This document shows positions 18,651-27,082 of a stretch of 64,000 nucleotides of DNA, one piece after another. Position 1 is the first letter of the stretch. Each line of letters opens with the position of its first letter. The notes under the pieces were generated by a model. The model was not told the origin of the DNA, made no database searches, and worked only from the letters and a program-made list of their open reading frames with translations. The stretch comes from Nocardioides cavernae (GTDB taxonomy: Bacteria > Actinomycetota > Actinomycetes > Propionibacteriales > Nocardioidaceae): contig NZ_JAFBCA010000001.1 in assembly GCF_016907475.1 (NCBI RefSeq), forward strand, positions 4,154,001 to 4,218,000. Reading direction: 5' to 3'. Both the position numbers and the translations under genes were made by a program.

Positions 18651-20048
18651 CTAGCGCTGGGCCGGGCGCACGTCCGCGACCTCGCTGGTGGTGCCGAGCT
18701 GCGACAGGGGCAGGACGGACAGTCCGCTGTCGCTGACCTCGACCGACACGACCGCGCCCGTGCGCTCCACCAGCACCTGCGCGAGCACCGCGTCGTCGGG
18801 CACCCGGATGCGCGCCGCCGTCGCCGGGTCGACCTCGACCCGACGCTCGCGGACCACGGCGTCACCGTCCTCGTCCCAGGCCTGCAGCGTCACCAGACCG
18901 GGAGCGGTGGCGCCCGTGACCACGATGCGCTTGGCCCCGGCCGGCAGGGCGACGGCGGCCTCGCCCTCGATCGTCGAGCCCGCCGACGTCAGCGCGAGGT
19001 CGGTCGGGGTCCGGATGCGGAGGGAGGCGGTGACCGGGCCGGTCGCCTCCAGTCGGAGCGCCTGGACGCCCACGAGGCCGCGGCCGCGCAGCACGCCGCT
19101 GAGGTCGACCTCGTCGACCGACGCCGGGTCGAGGGTGACCTCCTCGAGGCCGGACGGGGCGAACTCGCTGTCCTCGCTGACCAGCTCGAGGGCGACCCGC
19201 ACCTCGCTGTCGCCGGGGTTGGCCAGGGTCAGGACCCGGTCGGCGGAGGTCGTGCCGATGCCGGCGACGTACGACGTCGAGGCGGGCGCGGCCTGGGCGG
19301 GCAGCCACTCGCGCACCGGGCGGTCGCGTCCGACCGGGTCGACCACGTCGACCACGTGGGAGGCGAGCCGGCCGCGCGAGACGCTGACGCGCAGCGCCAG
19401 GGCGTCGCGGTTGGGTGCGACCTCCGAGAGGTCGAAGGACGTCGAGCGGCCGCCCGGCACGCGCACCCCGCGGAGCGCGGGCACGTCGACGAGCCCGCTG
19501 CCGTCCCAGACGGTGACGTCGGCGACGGCCGGTCCGCGGTCGGGGTTGATGAGGGTGAGCGTCGAGGTGTGCTCGGCGGACGCGCCGGCGCCGGTGAACC
19601 ACCGCTCGGGCGCCGGCTGGTCGCACCCGGTCGCCGATCCGCCGCCGGAGCGCGACGCGACGAGGCCGGGCGCGAGCTCGCCGCTGCCGTTGATGACGAC
19701 GTACTGCCGCTCGGTGCGCGACGCGACGCCGCCGGACAGGGTCTGGGTGTCGTCCCGGCGTCCGACGCGCAGCGTCAGGTCGCCCGAGCCCAGCCCGGTG
19801 GTGCCCATCCGGATCTCGTCGGCGCCGGGCAGCCGGGCGGGGCAGACCGCGGTGACGCGGTCGAGCGGCGCCTCCGCGGGGGCGTGGGAGGACGACGCCT
19901 GCTCGGCCGGTCGCACGAGGGCGAGGGCGGCCACGGTCAGGAGGGGGATGAGTACGGCGAGGATCGTCACCGGCGAGGGCCGGGTGCGCGCGGTCTCGGC
20001 GGCCCGACGCCGGCCACCTCCCGGAGCGGGGGTGCTGGGCTCAGTCAT
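18651..20048 (-). CDS. DUF5719 family membrane-anchored extracytoplasmic protein
   Basis: 465 residues. A single N-terminal membrane segment (VTILAVLIPLLTVAALAL) is followed by a long beta-rich exported part with recurring TLTLINPDRGPA and RVLTLANPGDSEV strands and two cysteines (AVCPARL, ATGCDQP). This is the DUF5719 pattern, always next to the large GT2 membrane glycosyltransferase. ATG 20048 overlaps the end of that gene by eight bases, so the two are coupled and probably act together on an envelope glycan. Role otherwise unknown. Confidence 0.83.
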   Translation of the reverse strand: MTEPSTPAPGGGRRRAAETARTRPSPVTILAVLIPLLTVAALALVRPAEQASSSHAPAEAPLDRVTAVCPARLPGADEIRMGTTGLGSGDLTLRVGRRDDTQTLSGGVASRTERQYVVINGSGELAPGLVASRSGGGSATGCDQPAPERWFTGAGASAEHTSTLTLINPDRGPAVADVTVWDGSGLVDVPALRGVRVPGGRSTSFDLSEVAPNRDALALRVSVSRGRLASHVVDVVDPVGRDRPVREWLPAQAAPASTSYVAGIGTTSADRVLTLANPGDSEVRVALELVSEDSEFAPSGLEEVTLDPASVDEVDLSGVLRGRGLVGVQALRLEATGPVTASLRIRTPTDLALTSAGSTIEGEAAVALPAGAKRIVVTGATAPGLVTLQAWDEDGDAVVRERRVEVDPATAARIRVPDDAVLAQVLVERTGAVVSVEVSDSGLSVLPLSQLGTTSEVADVRPAQR

Positions 20049-22956
20049 CGCGGCCCTCCCCACGGCGGCGCTGCCGGACGGTCGGTAGGGCGAGCACCAG
20101 CACGACCACGATCGCCAGCCCCTGCACGACGAGCAGCGCGGTGCGCCACCACGGGCTGGGGCCCTCGAGCGACGCCGGGTCGAGCGGACGGTCGACGCGC
20201 CAGGCGCGGGTCGTGCGGTCCTCGGCGCTGGCCTGCTCGAGCCCGGCGGTCGCGTCGAGCAGCGACGAGATCCGGCCGTCGGCGGGCGAGCTCAGGACGA
20301 CGTACTCCACGCCCCGGGCACCCAGGTCCGCCACGACGGCTGGCGTGGGGGCGGACACGAGGTCACGCACGTCGCTGGTCAGCCCGGCGTCCTCGTCGGC
20401 CAGGGTGAGGATCTCGTCCTCCCCCACCGTCGTGCCGTCGTCGCGCCGGATGCGGTAGGTGACGCCCTCGTCGACGGACCCGCCGATGACGAGCACGCCG
20501 TGCTCCTGGCCGAGCAGCGAGCTCTGCTTCATGTAGACCGGGACCGACTGCTCGGCGTCGCGCGCGAGCACGTCGGCGCCGTCGTCGGCGCCCAGCCACC
20601 AGACGAGGCCCCCGAGGGGCACCAACGCCGCGGCCAGGGCGAGGGCCGTGGCGACCACGCGCTGCCACCACGGGTGGTGGTCGGCGAGCCGCCGCAGGTA
20701 GGCGTCGGCGCCCAGCACGACCGCCACGACCGACGTGCCCTGCAGGATGACCACGAACAGGCCCAGGCTGGGTCGGGTGGTCACCGACGGCAGGTCGAGC
20801 GTCACGTGCGAGAGCAGTCCGGACACGACGGCCGCCGCCAGCGCCACCAGCCAGCAGATGAGCACGGGCACGCGCGTACGACGCGGGATCAGGGCGGCGA
20901 GGGCGAGCAGGCCGAGCACCACGCCGAACCACAGCGGGGCCCCGAGGTCGTTGAGCCGGCCGGTCACCAGGCCGCCGAAGGTCACCTGGTCGACGGTGAG
21001 GCGCCCGGCCTCGAGCAGCAGGCCGGACGCGGAGCCGGTGGTGAGCAGCGGCAGCAGCCAGGGCGCGAGGAGCACGGGCGTCGCGGCGACGGCGACCACG
21101 GGCGGACCCCAGCTGTCGCGCTCGCGCAGCAGCCGCGGGGCGATCACCGCCGCGGCGCCGAGGACGACGGCGGTGGCGAGCAGCGCGAAGAGCCAGAGCC
21201 CGGGGACGAACGCCGCGCCGAGGGCCAGGAGCAGGGCCGTGCGCCAGGCCGCGCGCCACCGCCGGTCGCGGTCCGGGTCGACGAAGCCGAGGGCGGCGTG
21301 CGCGGTCCAGGGCAGCAGGGCGGCGACCGCCACCGTGCCGAAGCGTCCCTCCGCCCAGGCACCGGAGGTCACCGGGACGAGGGCGTAGGTCAGGGCACCC
21401 CACACCACCAGCCAGCGCGGCAGGCCCAGCGGGTCGACCAGCCGTCCGACGACCTTGAGCAGCCGCCACGCCCCCCACGCCGCCACCGGGACGGCGAGCA
21501 GCATCAGGCCGGACACGACGGCTCCGGTGTGACCGAGCAGGAGTGTCGCGGCGAACGCGAACGGCAGCACGTAGGCGGGGGCCGGCACGTCGGTGCCGGT
21601 GCCGAGCGGGTGCCAGCTCGAGACGTGCAGGCGCCACCAGTCCGTCGCGGCCTCCGGCACCGGGGACAGCGCGCCGCCGGTGATCGAGCCGAAGGCCTCC
21701 CGGGCGGCGATCAGTGCCAGGACGCCGAAGAGCGCCAGCACCACGGCGACCGGGTTGGTGAAGAAGCGGGCGACGAAGCCGGAGTCAGTGAGGTAGGCGT
21801 CCTCGTCGTCGTCCGCCGACGTCCCGGACCCGCGTCGCGCCTCGCGCACGCCCGGCCCGGCGCCGGGCGCGTCCGCAGCCTTGGCGAGGCGGCGCCGCTC
21901 GGCGACGTCGGCGGCCTGGCTGGTGGCGGCCGAGGCGAGGTCGGTGACGAAGTCGAGGCCGTGACGGTAGGGCAGCCACGCCGGGGCCAGCAGGCGGCGT
22001 ACGTCGGCGGGGTCGCCCTGCCGCAGGTCGGCCCGGTCTCGACGCGCGGCCAGGACCTGGCGCGGCCTCCCGTGCACCGACAACGTAGCCGCGAGCTCGT
22101 CGAGCGCCTCCCCCACCGACCGCACGACGAGGAAGCCGACCACGCGCAGCAGCGAGCCGAGGAAGAGCCGGACGTACTGCCAGGCGAACCCGCGCGAGGA
22201 GACGTTGGCCAGCGAGGTGAGGAGGGCGGCGCGCCGCTCCTGGTAGTGCGTGTGCCGCCCGGTGAGCGGCGTACGCCGGATGCCGCGGTGCGCGGCCTCG
22301 GCGTGGAAGACCACGGCCTGCGGGACGACGAGGGTCCGGTGCCCGGCCAGCGCGGCGCGCCAGCCGAAGTCGATGTCGTTGCCGAAGATCGGCAGGTCCT
22401 CGTCGAGCCCGCCGAGCGACTCCAGCACGGAGCGACGCACGAGCATGCCGGCGGTGTTGACCGCGAGCACCTCGCGCACGGCGTCGTGCTGGCCCTGGTC
22501 GTACTCACCCCGCTCCAGACCGGTCTCGCGGTGCCCGGTGCCGGTGATGGTGAGGCCGACCTCGAGGAGGCGGCGCAGCGAGGGCCACTCGCGCAGCTTG
22601 GGGCCGAGGATCGCGACCGAGGGGTGCTCGCGGGCTGCGTCGAGCAGCTCGGCGAGGGCCGTCGGGGCGGGGTTGCTGTCGTCGTGGAGCAGCCAGATCC
22701 ACTCGTCGTCGCCGGTCGCCGGGGCCAGCTCGAGGCCGTGGCGCACCGCGGCGGGATAGCTGGTCGAGCCGGGCACGACGTCGAGCACGACCTGCTCGCC
22801 GAGCGCGTCGCGCACGAGCGTGGTGCTGTCGTCGCGGCTCGTGGTGTCGACGGCGACGACGCGATCCACCGGGAGGGTCTGCCCGCTCAGACCGGTGAGG
22901 ACTGCTGGGAGCCATCGCGCCCCGTCATGACTGACGAGAAGCGCTGTGACGGTCAC
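20041..22956 (-). CDS. Large membrane family 2 glycosyltransferase
   Basis: 971 residues. The N-terminal 240 residues form a GT2 domain (TALLVSHDGARWLPAVL; IWLLHDDSNPAPT as the DxD-like site; FGNDIDFGWRAAL as the acceptor-site motif). From about residue 250 onward the protein is hydrophobic with a dozen or so membrane spans, a charged linker near 340-375, and an extracytoplasmic C-terminal region before a last span and a basic tail. This architecture is common in actinobacteria next to whiB2. It is expected to add sugars to a lipid-linked or wall polymer; donor and acceptor unknown. Confidence 0.88.
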   Translation of the reverse strand: MTVTALLVSHDGARWLPAVLTGLSGQTLPVDRVVAVDTTSRDDSTTLVRDALGEQVVLDVVPGSTSYPAAVRHGLELAPATGDDEWIWLLHDDSNPAPTALAELLDAAREHPSVAILGPKLREWPSLRRLLEVGLTITGTGHRETGLERGEYDQGQHDAVREVLAVNTAGMLVRRSVLESLGGLDEDLPIFGNDIDFGWRAALAGHRTLVVPQAVVFHAEAAHRGIRRTPLTGRHTHYQERRAALLTSLANVSSRGFAWQYVRLFLGSLLRVVGFLVVRSVGEALDELAATLSVHGRPRQVLAARRDRADLRQGDPADVRRLLAPAWLPYRHGLDFVTDLASAATSQAADVAERRRLAKAADAPGAGPGVREARRGSGTSADDDEDAYLTDSGFVARFFTNPVAVVLALFGVLALIAAREAFGSITGGALSPVPEAATDWWRLHVSSWHPLGTGTDVPAPAYVLPFAFAATLLLGHTGAVVSGLMLLAVPVAAWGAWRLLKVVGRLVDPLGLPRWLVVWGALTYALVPVTSGAWAEGRFGTVAVAALLPWTAHAALGFVDPDRDRRWRAAWRTALLLALGAAFVPGLWLFALLATAVVLGAAAVIAPRLLRERDSWGPPVVAVAATPVLLAPWLLPLLTTGSASGLLLEAGRLTVDQVTFGGLVTGRLNDLGAPLWFGVVLGLLALAALIPRRTRVPVLICWLVALAAAVVSGLLSHVTLDLPSVTTRPSLGLFVVILQGTSVVAVVLGADAYLRRLADHHPWWQRVVATALALAAALVPLGGLVWWLGADDGADVLARDAEQSVPVYMKQSSLLGQEHGVLVIGGSVDEGVTYRIRRDDGTTVGEDEILTLADEDAGLTSDVRDLVSAPTPAVVADLGARGVEYVVLSSPADGRISSLLDATAGLEQASAEDRTTRAWRVDRPLDPASLEGPSPWWRTALLVVQGLAIVVVLVLALPTVRQRRRGEGRDD

Positions 22957-23039
22957 CGGAGCACCCTAGCGAGGGGCTCCGCGCTCCATGAAACCGCCGG
23001 AGTGGTGCTGGCGACGGGCCGGACGCGCCGGCCCGGACC

Positions 23040-23300
23040 TCAGCCCGCGGCGCTCTTCTTCAGCTTGCGGCGCTCACGCTCGGACAGACCGCCCCAGATG
23101 CCGAAGCGCTCGTCGTTCATCAGCGCGGACTCCAAGCAGTCGTCGCGGACCTCGCACGTCAGGCAGACCTTCTTGGCCTCCCTGGTGGAGCCGCCCTTCT
23201 CGGGGAAGAACGCCTCGGGGTCCGTCTGCGCGCACAACGCGCGGTCCTGCCAACCGAACTCCTCGCCCTCGGGCTCGAGAAGAAACAGTTCTGCTCTCAT
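23040..23300 (-). CDS. whiB2: WhiB-family iron-sulfur transcription regulator (WhiB/WhiB2 type)
   Basis: 86 residues. The four cluster-binding cysteines are C23, C46, C49 and C55 (CxxC between the second and third), followed by the GIWGG turn and the basic tail RERRKLKK. Length and the N-terminal MRAELFLLEPEGEE match the WhiB/WhiB2 group that works with WhiA in sporulation septation or division. Gene order whiB2-fbiA-fbiB is as in M. tuberculosis (Rv3260c-Rv3262). AAGGG precedes ATG 23300. A promoter-like TTGACT-18-TGTAAT is upstream. Confidence 0.95.
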   Translation of the reverse strand: MRAELFLLEPEGEEFGWQDRALCAQTDPEAFFPEKGGSTREAKKVCLTCEVRDDCLESALMNDERFGIWGGLSERERRKLKKSAAG

Positions 23301-23370
23301 GGCTGACGCCCTTTCGACCCTGTTTTCAGAACTGAACGAGACACTTGATCAACATAACGACACTGTGGGA

Positions 23371-23400
23371 ATTACATGCCTGTCGTACCCCGCAAGTCAA
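23371..23400 (-). promoter_or_regulatory. Candidate vegetative promoter for whiB2
   Basis: On the minus strand TTGACT (23400-23395), an 18-base spacer, and TGTAAT (23376-23371) match housekeeping consensus at five of six and four of six positions. This would give a leader of about 60 bases before ATG 23300. The region is the most AT-rich part of the whiB2-fbiA gap. Confidence 0.5.
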
Positions 23401-23444
23401 GCCCGGATCTGATATGGCCATTCCTCTTCCGGCAGGCTGTTCCT

Positions 23445-24488
23445 ATGCCATCATCCGCGCCCACGCTCCGCCGTATCACCGTCCTCTCGGGCGGGGTCGG
23501 CGGGGCCCGCTTCCTCCAGGGACTCCTCCACGGCCTCCGCACAGGTGTCGTGCCGGGCGGGTCCGCCGACACCGAGGTGACGGTCGTGGCCAACACCGCC
23601 GACGACTGGTGGATCCACGGCCTCAAGGTCTGCCCCGATCTCGACACCGTGATGTACACCCTCGGTGACGGCATCGACGTCGAGCGCGGCTGGGGTCGTC
23701 GCGACGAGACGTGGAGCGCCCGCACGGAGCTCGAGGCGTACGGCGTCGAGCCGACGTGGTTCGGCCTCGGGGACCGCGACATCGCGACCCACCTGGTCCG
23801 CACCCAGATGCTCGAGGCCGGCTACACGCTGTCGCAGGTCACCGAGGCGCTCTGCCGCCGCTGGCTCACGCCCGTGCACGGCGAGACCGTGCGACTCCTG
23901 CCGATGTCGGACGACCGGGTCGAGACCCACGTCGCCGTGGCCGACCCCGACAGCGCGAGCGGGCGGAGGGTGGTCCACTTCCAGGAGTACTGGGTGCGGC
24001 TGCGCGCAGCGGTGCCCGCCGAGACGGTGATCGCGGTCGGCCAGGACGCCGCGACGCCCGCGCCCGGCGTGCTCGAGGCCATCGGCGAGGCCGACCTCGT
24101 CGTGCTGCCGCCGTCCAACCCGGTGGTGTCGGTCGGCACCATCCTGGGGGTACCCGGCATCCGCGACGCCGTCCGCTCGACCCCCGCACCCGTCGTCGGC
24201 CTCTCCCCCATCGTCGGCTCCTCGCACGTGCACGGCATGGCGGCACAGATGCTGACGAGCATCGGCGTCGAGGTCAGCGCCGGCGCCGTCGGCGCCCACT
24301 ACGGCGCACGCAGCGCGGGCGGCGTGCTCGACGGCTGGCTGGTCGACGAGCGCGACGCCGGGCAGCTGACCGGTCTGGAGCAGTCCGGGATCCGCGCCGC
24401 GGCCGTCCCCCTCATGATGTCCGGCCACGACGCCACCGCGGCGATGGCCGCGGCCGCCGTCTCGCTCGTCACCGACGGGCGCTCGTGA
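23445..24488 (+). CDS. fbiA: FbiA/CofD, 2-phospho-L-lactate or phosphoenolpyruvate transferase of F420 synthesis
   Basis: 347 residues. The conserved opening [17 protein letters not shown] binds the Fo substrate and nucleotide; [22 protein letters not shown] and the [12 protein letters not shown] segment complete the CofD fold. It joins the phospho-acid moiety to Fo to give (dehydro)F420-0. I chose ATG 23445 by length (mycobacterial FbiA is 331); an open frame reaches 23376 but crosses the whiB2 promoter. CAGGCT lies six bases before this ATG, possibly a leaderless start. It overlaps fbiB by GTGA. Confidence 0.95.
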   Translation: MPSSAPTLRRITVLSGGVGGARFLQGLLHGLRTGVVPGGSADTEVTVVANTADDWWIHGLKVCPDLDTVMYTLGDGIDVERGWGRRDETWSARTELEAYGVEPTWFGLGDRDIATHLVRTQMLEAGYTLSQVTEALCRRWLTPVHGETVRLLPMSDDRVETHVAVADPDSASGRRVVHFQEYWVRLRAAVPAETVIAVGQDAATPAPGVLEAIGEADLVVLPPSNPVVSVGTILGVPGIRDAVRSTPAPVVGLSPIVGSSHVHGMAAQMLTSIGVEVSAGAVGAHYGARSAGGVLDGWLVDERDAGQLTGLEQSGIRAAAVPLMMSGHDATAAMAAAAVSLVTDGRS

Positions 24489-25495
24489 GCACCCGGCTCG
24501 AGGTGTGGGCGCCCGACGGGGTGCCCGAGGTCGTCGCCGGTGACGACCTGGCCGCGCTGGTGCTCGACTCCCTCCGGGGCGACCACGGTCTCGCCGACGG
24601 CGACGTGCTGTGCGTGACCAGCAAGGTGGTGAGCAAGGCCGAGGGACGGGTACGGGCGGGCGACCGCGACGCGGCCGTCGAGGAGGAGACGGTCCGCGTC
24701 GTCGCGCGCCGCGGGCCGGTGACCATCGTGCGCAACCGTCTCGGCCTCACCATGGCCGCCGCCGGGGTCGACGCCTCCAACGTGGCCACCGGGTCGGTCG
24801 TGCTCCTCCCCCTCGACCCCGACGCCTCGGCGCGAGCGCTGCGCCACGAGGTGCACCGACGCACCGGCGCCAACGTCGGGGTCGTGGTCACGGACACCTC
24901 GGGCCGCGCGTGGCGCGAGGGTCAGACCGACATCGCGATCGGGGCGGCCGGACTGCTCGTCGCCGAGGACTTCGCCGGCCGCACCGACCCCCACGGCAAC
25001 GCCCTGGCCGTCACCCTCCCCGCCGTGGCCGACGAGATCGCCGGGGCGGCGGAGCTCGCGCAGGGCAAGCTGGGCGGGCGGCCGGTCGCCGTCGTCCGCG
25101 GGCGGGCCGACCTGGTGCTGCCGCCCGGCGAGGACGGCCCCGGCGCCAGGTCGCTGGTGCGCCCCGACGGGGGCGACCTCTTCGGCTGGGGCGCCCGCGA
25201 GGCCGTCGTACGCGCCCTGACCGGCGACGACGCGGACCGCGCCCCCTTCGGGGCGCCCGCCGTCGCGCACGAGCTGCACTCCGCGGTCGGCCGGGTGGTC
25301 GGTGCCGGGCAGGCGCTCTCGTCCGCGCTCCTGCTGACCTTCGACGACGACCCGGACCGCGTCGTCCTTCACCTGCCGGGCGACGCCGACCACGCTGCGG
25401 TGGCCGCCGTGTGCTTCGCGCACGGGTGGCGGATCCGCGGCTGGGAGCGGGCCGGAGACGACGTCGTGTGCGGCGTGTCACCTGCGACTACGTAG
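24485..25495 (+). CDS. fbiB: Coenzyme F420-0:L-glutamate ligase, short form without nitroreductase domain
   Basis: 336 residues. Residues 1-245 are the CofE ligase that adds glutamates to F420-0: [15 protein letters not shown] (41-55), [21 protein letters not shown] (metal and GTP site, about 133-153), [17 protein letters not shown]. In mycobacterial FbiB (448 residues) a nitroreductase-like domain follows that reduces dehydro-F420; here only about 90 residues remain, without an FMN-binding motif. GTG 24485 overlaps the fbiA stop. The ligase call is firm, the loss of the reductase is seen by length. Confidence 0.92.
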   Translation: MSTRLEVWAPDGVPEVVAGDDLAALVLDSLRGDHGLADGDVLCVTSKVVSKAEGRVRAGDRDAAVEEETVRVVARRGPVTIVRNRLGLTMAAAGVDASNVATGSVVLLPLDPDASARALRHEVHRRTGANVGVVVTDTSGRAWREGQTDIAIGAAGLLVAEDFAGRTDPHGNALAVTLPAVADEIAGAAELAQGKLGGRPVAVVRGRADLVLPPGEDGPGARSLVRPDGGDLFGWGAREAVVRALTGDDADRAPFGAPAVAHELHSAVGRVVGAGQALSSALLLTFDDDPDRVVLHLPGDADHAAVAAVCFAHGWRIRGWERAGDDVVCGVSPATT

Positions 25496-25568
25496 ACTCT
25501 CCCACCGCGGACGCATCCGTCGCGCCCAGCAGCACCCTCCAGCAGTCGACCGAGAGACACCGAGCACC

Positions 25569-26306
25569 GTGGCCAAGCAGGCAAAGACCGACCGTCAGGC
25601 GGTCATCGACTCCATCCGCTCCCAGCAGTCCAAGCGCGAAAACCGGCGCGGGCTGGCGATCGTGGGCGTGTGCGTCCTCGTCGCCGCGCTGATCGTGGGC
25701 GCCGCGGCGTTCAAGCCGATCAAGGACTGGTGGGACCTGCGGGCCTACGCCTCGGACTCGCTCGGCGAGATCGGCGCGAAGGCCTCGGTCTGCCAGGACG
25801 TCACCACCAAGTCGGCCGAGGGCAGCCAGGACCACGTCGACGTCGGCACGCCGATGACCTACCCCGACGCCCCGCCGGCCTTCGGCCAGCACTGGAACAT
25901 GTGGGACAGCATGGAGCGCAAGCTCTACACCGCCTCGGACCGCCCGGAGCTCGGCGAGCTCGTGCACAACCTCGAGCACGGCTTCACGATCCTCTGGTAC
26001 GACGAGACCATCGCCGACGACTCCGACCAGATGGACGTCCTGCGCGGGATCGCCTCCAAGCTGCAGGGCACCGACAACCTGCGCGACAAGTTCAAGGCCG
26101 TGCCGTGGACCTCTGAAGACGGCAAGGACTTCCCCAAGGGCCAGCACGTCGCCCTGACGCACTGGTCGCTCGGCGGCGTCGGTGAGACCGACGCGTCCAA
26201 GCAGGTCGGCGTCTGGCAGTACTGCTCCGAGGTCAGCGGCTCCGCCCTGGAGACGTTCATGGAGGACTACCCCTACATGGACTCCCCCGAGCCCAACGCC
26301 GTCTGA
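25569..26306 (+). CDS. DUF3105 single-pass membrane protein
   Basis: 245 residues: a cytoplasmic basic start, one membrane span (GLAIVGVCVLVAALIVGAAAF, about 28-48), and an exported DUF3105 domain with the hallmark LVHNLEHGFTILWYDE and the late HVALTHWS. Two cysteines (SVCQDV, WQYCSEV) may pair outside. The His-Leu-Glu-His motif looks like a metal site, but the family is uncharacterised. The start is GTG 25569. A TAGACT hexamer at 25493-25498, over the fbiB stop, could be its own promoter with a leader of about 64 bases. Confidence 0.87.
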   Translation: MAKQAKTDRQAVIDSIRSQQSKRENRRGLAIVGVCVLVAALIVGAAAFKPIKDWWDLRAYASDSLGEIGAKASVCQDVTTKSAEGSQDHVDVGTPMTYPDAPPAFGQHWNMWDSMERKLYTASDRPELGELVHNLEHGFTILWYDETIADDSDQMDVLRGIASKLQGTDNLRDKFKAVPWTSEDGKDFPKGQHVALTHWSLGGVGETDASKQVGVWQYCSEVSGSALETFMEDYPYMDSPEPNAV

Positions 26307-26320
26307 GGGTCCCGATCCCG

Positions 26321-27061
26321 ATGACCACGCCGGGCACGTCCGGCGCGTACAGCACCTTCGCCGAGGTGCTGGCGGCACAGCTGCGCCGCGACCCCGGACG
26401 TCCGCTCGTGACCTTCTACGACCACGCGACCGACGAGCGGGTCGAGCTGTCGGTGACGACGTACGCCAACTGGGTGGCGAAGGCGTCCGGCCTGCTGACC
26501 GAGGTCGCCGACCTCGAGCGCGGCATGTCGCTGCGCATCGACCTCCCGCCGCACTGGCTCTCGACGGTCTTCCTGGGCGCTGCGTGGACGGTCGGCCTGC
26601 GCGTCACGACCTCCGGCGACCCGGACGCCGTCGTGTGCGGACCCGACGGGCTCGACGCGTGGGCGCCCCGCGCCGGCTCGATCCCGGTGCTCGCGTGCAG
26701 CCTCCGCCCGCTGGGTGTGCGGTTCGCCGAGGCGCTCCCGGCCGGCGTGCTCGACGTGGGCGTGGAGATCTGGTCGCAGCCCGACGGCTTCACCGCGTGG
26801 GACCCGCCGACCGGTGACGACCTCGCCACCGACGACCTCACCCAGGCCCGGCTCTGGACGCACGACAGGACGGCCGCCGTCGGGAGTGGTCTCACCGACG
26901 GCGGCCGTCTTCTCTCGGTGGCCGACCCGGCTTCCCCACCAGGAATGGCCACCTTCACCGAGCCCCTCGGACGAGGCGGCTCGCTGGTCCTTGTCCGCAA
27001 TCCCGACCCGGCTCGCCTCGACGACGTCCACGACGCCGAACGGGCGACTGCCCGGGCCTGA
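26321..27061 (+). CDS. TIGR03089 family protein (AMP-binding-fold fragment)
   Basis: 246 residues. It resembles the N-terminal part of acyl-CoA/AMP ligases (STFAEVLAAQLRRDPGRPLVTFYDHAT; WVAKASGLLTEV) but lacks the phosphate-binding loop and the C-terminal lid, as in the actinobacterial TIGR03089 family. The end (PASPPGMATFTEPLGRGGSLVLVRNPD) still looks like the family, so the frame is intact to 27061. A perfect 15-base inverted repeat lies inside it at 26869-26909. Ends 21 bases from the convergent amidase stop. Function unknown. Confidence 0.8.
   Translation: MTTPGTSGAYSTFAEVLAAQLRRDPGRPLVTFYDHATDERVELSVTTYANWVAKASGLLTEVADLERGMSLRIDLPPHWLSTVFLGAAWTVGLRVTTSGDPDAVVCGPDGLDAWAPRAGSIPVLACSLRPLGVRFAEALPAGVLDVGVEIWSQPDGFTAWDPPTGDDLATDDLTQARLWTHDRTAAVGSGLTDGGRLLSVADPASPPGMATFTEPLGRGGSLVLVRNPDPARLDDVHDAERATARA
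26869..26909. repeat. Perfect inverted repeat inside the TIGR03089 gene
   Basis: Arms of 15 bases (26869-26883 GACGGCCGCCGTCGG and 26895-26909, its exact complement) with an 11-base loop, followed by TTCTCTC. It has the shape of an intrinsic terminator but falls within coding sequence. Confidence 0.8.
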
Positions 27062-27082
27062 TCGCTCTTCGCTGGGAGCCGG

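Noticed and set aside
26869..26909. The hairpin as the true end of the TIGR03089 gene
   Set aside because: Residues encoded after it (PASPPGMATFTEPLGRGGSL) still look like the family, so the gene runs to 27061.
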